Assembly: GCA_049314515.1 (NCBI GenBank)
Contig: JBMOEY010000009.1
Coordinates: 1-30,990, forward strand
Length of the DNA: 30,990 nt
Origin: RFQD01 sp049314515
GTDB taxonomy: Bacteria > Actinomycetota > Actinomycetes > Actinomycetales > Microbacteriaceae
Reading direction: 5' to 3'
Below, in pieces: positions 1-6,280 of the stretch. Every line of letters starts with the position of its first letter. The first letter of the stretch is position 1. The notes under the pieces were generated by a model. The model was not told the DNA's origin and did no database searches. It was given only the letters and a program-made list of their open reading frames with translations. A program made the position numbers and the translations under genes.

Positions 1-54
1 CGGCCCCCGAACCTGCACCGGCCCCCGAACCTGCACCGGCCCCCGAACCTGCAC
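1..54 (+). repeat. Three tandem copies of an 18-bp unit in the E2 linker
   Basis: The 18-bp unit CGGCCCCCGAACCTGCAC occurs three times without change at 1-18, 19-36 and 37-54, and decays into CTGCAC repeats up to about base 66. In frame it encodes Ala-Pro-Glu-Pro-Ala-Pro, the flexible interdomain linker typical of E2 proteins. The array may continue upstream of the window. Copy number is likely to vary between strains through slippage. Confidence 0.95.
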
Positions 55-1010
55 CTGCACCTGCACCCGCTCCGGCTCCGGCTTCATCGGTGCAACCAGC
101 AACCGCCTCACACGCAGGGGGAACAGGATATGTCACTCCGATCGTGAGAAAGCTGGCCAACGAGCAGGGAGTTGACCTCTCCACTATTTCAGGAACTGGA
201 ATTGGTGGCCGAATTCGCAAAGAGGACATTCTCAACGCAACGTCGCCCGCTGGCTCCACTCCAACGTCTGGCGCAGTTGTCCTCGAAGTATCTCCGTTGC
301 GCGGCACGACTGCTCCTCTGTCGCGACTTCGCAAAGTTGTTGCTGAACGAGCTGTTATCTCAATGCAGAGTACGGCTCAACTGACAACCGTCGTTGAGGT
401 GGATGTCACCCGCATCGCTCAACTTCGTGCTCACGTACAAGGTGCATTTCAGGCGAAATATTCTCGCAAACTAACGTTCCTTCCTTTCTTCGCAAAGGCA
501 GCGACCGAGGCATTGCAGGCTTACCCCGTCATCAACGCGAACGTGGATGACGACAACATCTACTATCCCGATCACGAGAATGTGAGCATTGCAGTAGACA
601 CCGAGCGCGGTCTCCTTACGCCCGTCGTGAAGAACGCAGGAGGCCTCGACATTGCATCGTGGGCTACAGCCATCGATGATGTGGCAACCAGGACCCGAAA
701 CAACCAGCTAAAGCCGGATGAGCTTGCAGGTGGAACGTTCACACTGACGAACACCGGCTCCCGCGGAGCCCTATTTGACACTCCGGTCGTGTTCCTGCCC
801 CAACTCGCTATTTTGGGCACCGGTATCGTGACCAAGCGTCCCGTTGTCATGAATGTTGACGGCAACGAAGTCATTGCAATCAGGTCGATGGTTTACCTCG
901 CGCTTTCATACGACCACCGAATCATTGATGGCGCCGACGCTGCGAGGTTCTTGACGGCAATGAAGTCACGTCTCGAACAGGGTTCCTTCGAGGCGGATTT
1001 TGGAATTTAG
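1..1010 (+). CDS. sucB: Dihydrolipoamide acyltransferase, E2 component of a 2-oxo acid dehydrogenase complex (3' part)
   Basis: The gene is cut by the window edge; the frame is open from base 3 and stops at 1008-1010. E2 enzymes move the acyl group from lipoyl-lysine to CoA. What is visible is an Ala-Pro-Glu linker (to about base 85), a peripheral subunit-binding domain (YVTPIVRKLANEQGVDLS, ending GGRIRKEDIL), and the acyltransferase core ending in the catalytic motif DHRIIDG near base 915. The lipoyl domain lies outside the window. The product could serve the 2-oxoglutarate or the pyruvate complex. In mycobacteria the syntenic E2 (DlaT) works with AceE, and aceE is present here at 18784 without its own E2 nearby. 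The symbol sucB follows common usage; the substrate is not decided by the sequence. The lipoylation genes lipB-lipA lie just downstream. Confidence 0.93.
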   Translation, partial: APEPAPAPEPAPAPEPAPAPAPAPAPASSVQPATASHAGGTGYVTPIVRKLANEQGVDLSTISGTGIGGRIRKEDILNATSPAGSTPTSGAVVLEVSPLRGTTAPLSRLRKVVAERAVISMQSTAQLTTVVEVDVTRIAQLRAHVQGAFQAKYSRKLTFLPFFAKAATEALQAYPVINANVDDDNIYYPDHENVSIAVDTERGLLTPVVKNAGGLDIASWATAIDDVATRTRNNQLKPDELAGGTFTLTNTGSRGALFDTPVVFLPQLAILGTGIVTKRPVVMNVDGNEVIAIRSMVYLALSYDHRIIDGADAARFLTAMKSRLEQGSFEADFGI

Positions 1011-1020
1011 CCCCAATCCG

Positions 1021-1677
1021 TCACGGCACCGGAGTGCCTGAACCTATTTTGGAGCTTGATGAGTTTGCGGAGTAAATCTCCCGGACGACCCAAGAACCCT
1101 TGTCGTTGACCAAAAGGACGCTGAGCGCGGTCTCCGTCTTCTCCGCTGTTTTGCCACGAACCGCAACCAAGACCACGTCGCCGTTTCGACTGACCACTTC
1201 GGCAGACACGTCAGACATTTCAGCCACCCCGACTCCCGTAGCTCCTGTTAGCACCGCGGCAACGGCCACGGCACGAGGATCCGGGCCCAAATCTCCCCGT
1301 TGATTCCCGTCGGTTATTTTGTCGGAATCGGTGGGAGCTCCGGACTCGATTGGACGTGGTTGAACACTTGCGGTTTGGGATGACGACGTTCCCCCCGAAG
1401 TTAACAGCATGAACGCGACGCCGCCCGCACACACCGCGCCAGCCACGAACATCCAGAGCTTTCTGGCCTTTGTTGACGAGACAATGCCTTGTACTTGTTC
1501 GCGAATCGAGGTTGCGTCACCTCCCATGGCAGGAACGTTCCGTGAATGATCGAAGACGCGAGACTCATCGGTCGTGGCTCCGGCTTGTCGACGCAACGGA
1601 AGGACAACGGGGGCTGATTGAAATGTTCGATTGAATCCGATGTGTCGCTGAAATGGATGCACTGGTGGATTCTGCAT
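1021..1677 (-). CDS. Single-pass membrane-anchored protein of unknown function
   Basis: I do not recognise the family. From the ATG at 1677 the product is 218 residues. It has a polar, probably disordered N-terminal part, one transmembrane segment at about residues 74-93 (KLWMFVAGAVCAGGVAFMLL) after a basic stretch, a Ser/Thr/Pro-rich spacer, and an outer C-terminal domain of about 70 residues with alternating beta-like segments (VVLVAVRG, ALSVLLVND, WVVREIYS). The likely topology is cytoplasmic N-terminus and external C-terminus. The start is uncertain: the frame stays open to a GTG at 1803, inside lipB, and no convincing Shine-Dalgarno precedes either start. I prefer 1677 because it avoids overlap with lipB and its -10 box. 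The gene is divergent from lipB and converges with the E2 gene, 10 bp away. Confidence 0.6.
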   Translation of the reverse strand: MQNPPVHPFQRHIGFNRTFQSAPVVLPLRRQAGATTDESRVFDHSRNVPAMGGDATSIREQVQGIVSSTKARKLWMFVAGAVCAGGVAFMLLTSGGTSSSQTASVQPRPIESGAPTDSDKITDGNQRGDLGPDPRAVAVAAVLTGATGVGVAEMSDVSAEVVSRNGDVVLVAVRGKTAEKTETALSVLLVNDKGSWVVREIYSANSSSSKIGSGTPVP

Positions 1678-1759
1678 CGAAATTGTTGACCGCCCGAGAA
1701 AGGTTGCGCTGTTGGTGCACAACGCACCATCGTCGCCAACGTGCGGGACAGGCGGGGCG

Positions 1760-1765
1760 TAGACT
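1760..1765 (+). promoter_or_regulatory. -10 box for leaderless lipB
   Basis: TAGACT is followed by 6 nt and then the GTG start of lipB at 1772. There is no Shine-Dalgarno in the gap, so transcription would begin at or next to the start codon. No clear TTGACA-like -35 is seen. Confidence 0.55.
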
Positions 1766-1771
1766 TCTTGT

Positions 1772-2416
1772 GTGGTGGAGGTTCTTACGGTTGACGTCGG
1801 CACGCGCTTCGTTCCGTACGACGAAGGGCTTCAACTTCAGCGTCGAATTCACGATGAGGTCGTATCAGGCGCCCGACCCGACACGCTGATACTTCTCGAG
1901 CATGAGCCGGTTTACACGGCGGGAAAGCGAACAGAAGACGACGAACGACCCAGCGATGGAACCCCTGTCGTTGACGTTGATCGTGGCGGCAAGCTGACGT
2001 GGCACGGGCCTGGTCAGCTCGTGGGTTACCCAATTTTGCGCTTGCCTGACCCAATCGATGTTGTCGGTTACGTACGCAATCTAGAAAGTGTGCTTCTCGG
2101 AGTTCTGCAAGAATTCGACATCAATGCCGTGCGTGTTGAAGGTCGATCCGGAGTATGGGTTCCTCGAGGAATCACCCACGACAAAATTGCAGCAATTGGA
2201 ATCCGAGTGGCAGGCGGCGCCACAATGCATGGTTTCGCTCTAAATTGCAACAATGACCTTTCTCCTTATGCCTCGATAATTGCGTGTGGAATTCGTGACG
2301 CTGGAATCACAACGATGTCTAGACAACTCGCAGGTTCTATCACCCCTCTCGACGTACTCCCCCGACTCATCGCCACTTTCTCACAGAAATTCGAGGTCGC
2401 ACATGAGCTCAGCTGA
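1772..2416 (+). CDS. lipB: Octanoyl-[ACP]:protein N-octanoyltransferase
   Basis: LipB moves octanoate from acyl carrier protein to the lipoyl domains of E2 and GcvH, the first step of de novo lipoylation in the cytosol. The 214-residue product has the family length. It shows the RGGKLTWHGPGQLVGYPI block (71-88), the catalytic lysine K138 (DKIAAIGI) and the acyl-thioester cysteine C172 (IIACGI). The GTG at 1772 is chosen because it gives the usual N-terminus and sits 6 nt after a TAGACT box, without a ribosome binding site. The 3' end overlaps lipA by 14 bp, so the pair is translationally coupled. The octanoyl-ACP substrate derives from the fatty-acid cluster at 21529-25168, and the acceptor E2 is encoded just upstream. 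Confidence 0.95.
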   Translation: MVEVLTVDVGTRFVPYDEGLQLQRRIHDEVVSGARPDTLILLEHEPVYTAGKRTEDDERPSDGTPVVDVDRGGKLTWHGPGQLVGYPILRLPDPIDVVGYVRNLESVLLGVLQEFDINAVRVEGRSGVWVPRGITHDKIAAIGIRVAGGATMHGFALNCNNDLSPYASIIACGIRDAGITTMSRQLAGSITPLDVLPRLIATFSQKFEVAHELS

Positions 2417-3386
2417 TGGTCGCAAACTTCTCCGCTTGGAGGTTCGCAACGCCGAAACTCCGATTGAGAAAAAACCCGAGTGGATTCGAACGACCGCCAA
2501 AATGGGCCCGGAGTATCTCCACCTGCAGGAGTTGGTGAAAACCGAGAATCTGCACACGGTATGCCAAGAGGCGGGATGTCCGAACATTTATGAATGTTGG
2601 GAGGATCGCGAGGCGACGTTCCTGATCGGCGGCGCGCAGTGCACTCGTCGATGTGATTTCTGCCAGATTGACACGGGAAAGCCTGAGCCGCTGGATAGGG
2701 ATGAGCCCCGTCGAGTAGGCGAGTCAGTCGTGTCGATGAAACTTCGCTACGCAACGGTGACTGGCGTCGCCCGCGACGATCTTGAGGATGAAGGCGCCTG
2801 GTTGTACGCAGAGACAATTCGACAGATTCATGAGCAGTCGGTCGGCACCGGCGTTGAGATTCTCGTGCCCGATTTTTCAGGCAATCCTGAGCTTTTGCAG
2901 TTGGTTTTTGACGCAGAACCGCAAGTGTTCGCGCACAACGTAGAAACTGTTCCCCGCATCTTTAAAAGAATTCGTCCCGCGTTTCGCTACGAACGCTCTC
3001 TCGACGTCATTACCCAAGGTCGGAAGGCCGGGATGATTACGAAATCCAATCTAATTTTGGGTATGGGTGAGGATCGCGCGGAGATTTCCCAGGCGTTGCG
3101 TGACCTGTTTGATGCGGGTACGGACATCATCACAATCACACAGTACTTGCGACCAAGTAAACGCCATCATCCGGTTGAACGCTGGGTGCACCCGGAAGAG
3201 TTTGTGGAGTTAAAGACGGAAGCCGAGGAGATGGGCTTCTTGGGCGTGCTTTCAGGACCACTCGTGCGGAGTTCGTATCGCGCCGGCCGACTCTACGCCC
3301 AGTCGATGGTGGCTAAAGGCCGTGAGATCCCGGAAGACCTCAGGCACCTTGCCGACATCGAGGCTGGCTTCTCACAGGCTGTCTAA
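2403..3386 (+). CDS. lipA: Lipoyl synthase (radical SAM)
   Basis: LipA inserts two sulfur atoms into protein-bound octanoyl groups to complete lipoate. The product is 327 residues. The auxiliary-cluster cysteines are C54, C59 and C65 (CQEAGCPNIYEC), the radical SAM motif is C80-x3-C84-x2-C87 (CTRRCDFC), and the C-terminal RSSYRAG supplies the conserved serine ligand of the auxiliary cluster. The ATG at 2403 lies 14 bp inside lipB and gives the family N-terminus. A longer open frame back to 2280 lies wholly inside lipB and was not used. Confidence 0.96.
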   Translation: MSSADGRKLLRLEVRNAETPIEKKPEWIRTTAKMGPEYLHLQELVKTENLHTVCQEAGCPNIYECWEDREATFLIGGAQCTRRCDFCQIDTGKPEPLDRDEPRRVGESVVSMKLRYATVTGVARDDLEDEGAWLYAETIRQIHEQSVGTGVEILVPDFSGNPELLQLVFDAEPQVFAHNVETVPRIFKRIRPAFRYERSLDVITQGRKAGMITKSNLILGMGEDRAEISQALRDLFDAGTDIITITQYLRPSKRHHPVERWVHPEEFVELKTEAEEMGFLGVLSGPLVRSSYRAGRLYAQSMVAKGREIPEDLRHLADIEAGFSQAV

Positions 3387-3440
3387 CGATTTCGCGCCGA
3401 GGAGGTCCGGCGTTGCTCAAGATTCACACGCGCATCAGGG

Positions 3441-3446
3441 TAATCT
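3441..3446 (+). promoter_or_regulatory. -10 box for leaderless DUF4191 gene
   Basis: TAATCT is followed by 7 nt and then the ATG at 3454. No Shine-Dalgarno lies between them. Same arrangement as upstream of lipB, panB and map. Confidence 0.5.
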
Positions 3447-3453
3447 GAACGTC

Positions 3454-4152
3454 ATGGCGAAAGAATCGACCCCCAAACCCAAGCGCGAAAACAGGTTAAA
3501 GCAAATCTGGCAGGTCTATCGCATGACTGCCCGAGGGGATAAGAGCGTCACGCCGATTCTGCTGGCGTTGTTGATTGGGCCGGCGGCGCTCGCTGTTGCA
3601 ATCACCCTGTCATTGGCCCAGCCCTGGTTTATTGTCGTACTGTGGGTTCTCGTCTCACTCATGACCGGAATTCTTGTCGGACTCATTGTCTTGGGTCGCA
3701 AGGCGGAATTCGTGGCGTACTCGCAGATTGAAGGTCAACCCGGCGCAGTCGGTGCCATGATTCGTTCTTCCCTTCGACGGGGCTGGATTGGGAATGAAGA
3801 ACCCATTGCAGTGAACCGAAAGACCATGGATGCCGTTTACCGGGTCGTGGGTCGTGGTGGATTGGTCCTGCTCGCGGAGGGTCCGGCCGCACGAACTCGA
3901 GCCACTGCTGAGGATGAAAAGCGCAAACTTGCGAGAGTCTTGCCGAACGTGCCCATCACGATTATCTCGGTGGGAACGGATGAAGGACAGGTTCGACTGC
4001 ACAAGATTTCGGGGGCCCTGTCTCGAGTAAAACGAGTCCTGACACGCAACGAAGTACAGGTCGTTAACGCCCGGGTGGCATCACTCGGGACACATGTTCC
4101 CATTCCCAAAGGAATTGACCCGAGTCGCATGCGGATGTCGCACCGGCGCTAA
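3454..4152 (+). CDS. DUF4191 family membrane protein
   Basis: This 232-residue protein belongs to an actinobacterial family of unknown function that sits between lipA and glnA1, as in mycobacteria. It has a basic N-terminus (KPKRENRLKQIWQVYRMT), two hydrophobic segments at about 32-52 and 57-80, and a cytoplasmic C-terminal part of about 150 residues. That part contains a glycine-rich stretch (VVGRGGLVLLAEGP) and an acidic/basic stretch. The ATG at 3454 is preferred because it matches the family N-terminus and follows TAATCT by 7 nt. The open frame continues back into lipA but that part is not family-like. The stop codon overlaps the convergent RDD gene by 4 bp. Confidence 0.85.
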   Translation: MAKESTPKPKRENRLKQIWQVYRMTARGDKSVTPILLALLIGPAALAVAITLSLAQPWFIVVLWVLVSLMTGILVGLIVLGRKAEFVAYSQIEGQPGAVGAMIRSSLRRGWIGNEEPIAVNRKTMDAVYRVVGRGGLVLLAEGPAARTRATAEDEKRKLARVLPNVPITIISVGTDEGQVRLHKISGALSRVKRVLTRNEVQVVNARVASLGTHVPIPKGIDPSRMRMSHRR

Positions 4153-4625
4153 GACGTTCGCAGGAGAACGGTTCCGGCGACCTTGTCGTGAAATCCTCGC
4201 TGATCGGAATCCCAAATCAGTGCGGGAATCACTAGGGCAAGAAGAATGGTGCGCACGATGGGACGCCACAATCCCACCCAGCCTCCGACCAGGGGGGCTA
4301 CGTAACAACCAAGCAGGCGATGCCCGATACTCCCTCCAATGATCGGAATCGCGATGATTTGCAACGCGACGAAGAGCAAGAGCACTTCTAGCGACTGTCC
4401 CTGCGCTGTCGAAATGAACTCCGCGTCTCCCGCGGCGCCCGTGGGCGTAGCTAGCGATCCACGCAGGAGAGAGACCACGAGCAGTGCCAACCACCAGTCG
4501 ATGAGGAGCGCACACATGCGACGGCCGACACGCGCGATCGACCCTGGACCCACTCGCGGCAATCTCAGGCGCTCGCCAGGAAACGAGTTGGGAGCAGACG
4601 AAGAACCACTTCGAGGAGAAGCCAC
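4149..4625 (-). CDS. RDD family membrane protein
   Basis: The product is 158 residues and has the RDD family layout: an Arg/Asp-bearing first helix (GRRMCALLIDWWLALLVVSLL, about 34-54), a second hydrophobic stretch (about 80-99), the GHRLLG motif, a third helix (about 124-141), and the closing WDSDQRGFHDKVAGT motif. Its function is unknown; some RDD proteins have been linked to ion transport. The GTG at 4625 comes 6 nt after a TAGACT box, suggesting a leaderless message. The gene converges with the DUF4191 gene and is divergent from glnA1, so its promoter shares the intergenic region with the GlnR-like box. Confidence 0.85.
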   Translation of the reverse strand: MASPRSGSSSAPNSFPGERLRLPRVGPGSIARVGRRMCALLIDWWLALLVVSLLRGSLATPTGAAGDAEFISTAQGQSLEVLLLFVALQIIAIPIIGGSIGHRLLGCYVAPLVGGWVGLWRPIVRTILLALVIPALIWDSDQRGFHDKVAGTVLLRTS

Positions 4626-4631
4626 GTGCCT

Positions 4632-4637
4632 AGTCTA
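4632..4637 (-). promoter_or_regulatory. -10 box for leaderless RDD gene
   Basis: Read on the minus strand, TAGACT is followed by AGGCAC (6 nt) and then the GTG start at 4625. There is no ribosome binding site. Confidence 0.55.
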
Positions 4638-4667
4638 TGACCGGGTAAATCTGCGTCTCTGGCGCCT

Positions 4668-4705
4668 GTAACATGGTGGAAACATTGGCGATATCCGGCC
4701 GACAC
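4668..4705 (+). promoter_or_regulatory. GlnR-like nitrogen-control box upstream of glnA1
   Basis: Four pentamers at exact 6-nt spacing are visible: GTAAC (4668), GAAAC (4679), GATAT (4690) and GACAC (4701). The published actinobacterial GlnR pattern is gTnAC-n6-GaAAC-n6-gTnAC-n6-GaAAC. The first half is a perfect match and the second half is degenerate. The site lies about 75 nt before the glnA1 start and upstream of a TACACT -10 candidate (4735-4740), a position suited to activation. Confidence 0.55.
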
Positions 4706-4734
4706 GCCGTATCTCTAGCGTTTCTCCAGGTCAG

Positions 4735-4740
4735 TACACT
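4735..4740 (+). promoter_or_regulatory. Candidate -10 box of glnA1
   Basis: TACACT lies 39 nt before the start codon, giving a leader of roughly 33 nt that contains the GGAG ribosome site at 4766-4769. No good -35 is visible, which fits activator dependence. Confidence 0.35.
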
Positions 4741-4779
4741 CACTGTCCTCAGCCTCACTCACATCGGAGCACATTAGCC

Positions 4780-6204
4780 ATGTTCAAAGACTCTTCTGAG
4801 GTCCTGAAGTTCATCAAGGACCACGACGTCAAGTTCCTTGACATTCGCTTCACGGACCTTCCCGGCGTGCAGCAGCACTTCAACATCCCGGCGGAGACTG
4901 TAGACGAGGAATTCTTCTCTGTTGGACAGCTTTTCGACGGCTCATCGATCCGTGGCTTCGCTTCGATTCACGAGTCGGACATGCAGCTCATCCCGGACCC
5001 CACTACTGCCTACCTCGATCCCTATCGGAGCGAGAAAACGCTTGTGATGATTTTTGACATTTACAACCCGCGCAACGGTGAGATTTACGGTCGTGACCCG
5101 CGTCAGGTCGCAAAGAAGGCGGAAAAGTACCTTGCGTCAACGGGTATCGCCGACACGGCGTTCTTCGCGCCCGAAGCCGAATTCTTTGTCTTTGATGACG
5201 TTCGCTACGGCGTGAACCAGCACAGCTCGTTCTACAGCGTCGATTCGGAAGAAGGCGCATGGAACACCGGCCGCGAAGAAGAAGGTGGCAACCTCGCCAA
5301 CAAGACCCCCTATAAGGGTGGCTACTTCCCCGTGAGTCCCGTCGACAAACTGGCCGACCTGCGTGACGACATCTGCCTGAAGCTCGCGGATGCCGGTCTG
5401 CACGTTGAGCGAAGCCACCACGAAGTCGGCACGGCCGGTCAGTGTGAAATCAACTACCGCTTCAACACGATGGTGAACGCGGCTGATGACATCCTGAAGT
5501 TCAAGTACATCGTCAAGAACACCGCCAACGAGTGGGGCAAGACGGCAACGTTCATGCCCAAGCCGCTCTTCGGTGACAACGGTTCCGGCATGCACACTCA
5601 CCAGTCGCTCTGGAACGAAGGCAAGCCCTTGTTCTACGACGAGAACGGCTACGGCGGACTTTCCGACACGGCTCGTTGGTACATCGGCGGTCTCCTGAAG
5701 CACGCCGCGGCGGTCATTGCATTCACCAACCCGTCGGTGAACTCCTTCCACCGCCTCGTACCGGGGTTCGAAGCTCCTGTGAACCTTGTTTACTCGGCTG
5801 GTAACCGTTCGGCTGCGATCCGCATCCCGATTACCGGTACCAACCCGAAGGCGAAGCGCATCGAGTTCCGCGCACCAGACGCTGCGAGCAACCCGTATCT
5901 CGCGTTTGCCGCACAGATGATGGCTGGCCTCGACGGAATCAAGAACCGCATCGAGCCTCACGAGCCCGTTGACAAGGACCTGTACGAGCTTCCCCCCGAG
6001 GAAGCAAAGAACATCCCTCAGGTTCCTGCGTCACTCGAGGAGGCACTCGTTGCTCTCGAGAACGACCACGAGTTCCTCATTGCCGGTGGCGTGTTCACCA
6101 AGGACCTCATCGACACGTGGATCTCGTACAAGCGTGAAAACGAAATCAAGCCGCTCGCTCAGCGCCCACACCCGTTCGAATACGAGCTCTACTACGGCGT
6201 CTAA
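4780..6204 (+). CDS. glnA: Glutamine synthetase type I, adenylylatable form
   Basis: GSI makes glutamine from glutamate, ammonia and ATP and is the main ammonium-assimilation enzyme. The 474-residue product is full length for the beta-type dodecamer. Visible motifs are FDGSSIRGF, the ATP/glutamate-binding block ending GSGMHTHQSLW, NPSVNSFHRLVPGFEAPVN and NRSAAIRIP. The adenylylation site KDLYELPPEE has its tyrosine at residue 402. The glnE gene for the modifying enzyme lies immediately downstream on the other strand. GGAG at 4766-4769 supports the ATG at 4780. Upstream lies a GlnR-like box and downstream a strong terminator, so the gene is probably monocistronic and nitrogen-controlled. It corresponds in position to mycobacterial glnA1. 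Confidence 0.97.
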   Translation: MFKDSSEVLKFIKDHDVKFLDIRFTDLPGVQQHFNIPAETVDEEFFSVGQLFDGSSIRGFASIHESDMQLIPDPTTAYLDPYRSEKTLVMIFDIYNPRNGEIYGRDPRQVAKKAEKYLASTGIADTAFFAPEAEFFVFDDVRYGVNQHSSFYSVDSEEGAWNTGREEEGGNLANKTPYKGGYFPVSPVDKLADLRDDICLKLADAGLHVERSHHEVGTAGQCEINYRFNTMVNAADDILKFKYIVKNTANEWGKTATFMPKPLFGDNGSGMHTHQSLWNEGKPLFYDENGYGGLSDTARWYIGGLLKHAAAVIAFTNPSVNSFHRLVPGFEAPVNLVYSAGNRSAAIRIPITGTNPKAKRIEFRAPDAASNPYLAFAAQMMAGLDGIKNRIEPHEPVDKDLYELPPEEAKNIPQVPASLEEALVALENDHEFLIAGGVFTKDLIDTWISYKRENEIKPLAQRPHPFEYELYYGV

Positions 6205-6220
6205 TTCTCAGCTTGCCGTT

Positions 6221-6260
6221 CGAATGGCCGCTCCCGGCATGGGGGCGGCCATTCGTTTTT
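6221..6260 (+). terminator. Intrinsic terminator after glnA1
   Basis: A perfect 11-bp stem is formed by CGAATGGCCGC (6221-6231) and GCGGCCATTCG (6245-6255) around a 13-nt loop, followed directly by TTTTT (6256-6260). It lies 17 nt after the glnA1 stop and 20 nt before the glnE stop on the opposite strand. Confidence 0.92.
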
Positions 6261-6280
6261 GACTGTGAACCTGGATCTAG

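Noticed and set aside
1..66. Possible CRISPR or minisatellite array at the window start
   Set aside because: The 18-bp units are directly adjacent with no spacers and are in frame with the E2 Pro-Ala linker, so they are coding repeats.
2266..2817. 183-codon minus-strand frame across the lipB/lipA junction
   Set aside because: Shadow of two well-conserved genes; the translation resembles nothing known.
5137..5961. 274-codon minus-strand frame inside glnA1
   Set aside because: Antisense shadow of a strongly conserved gene with high G+C third positions; no start signals.
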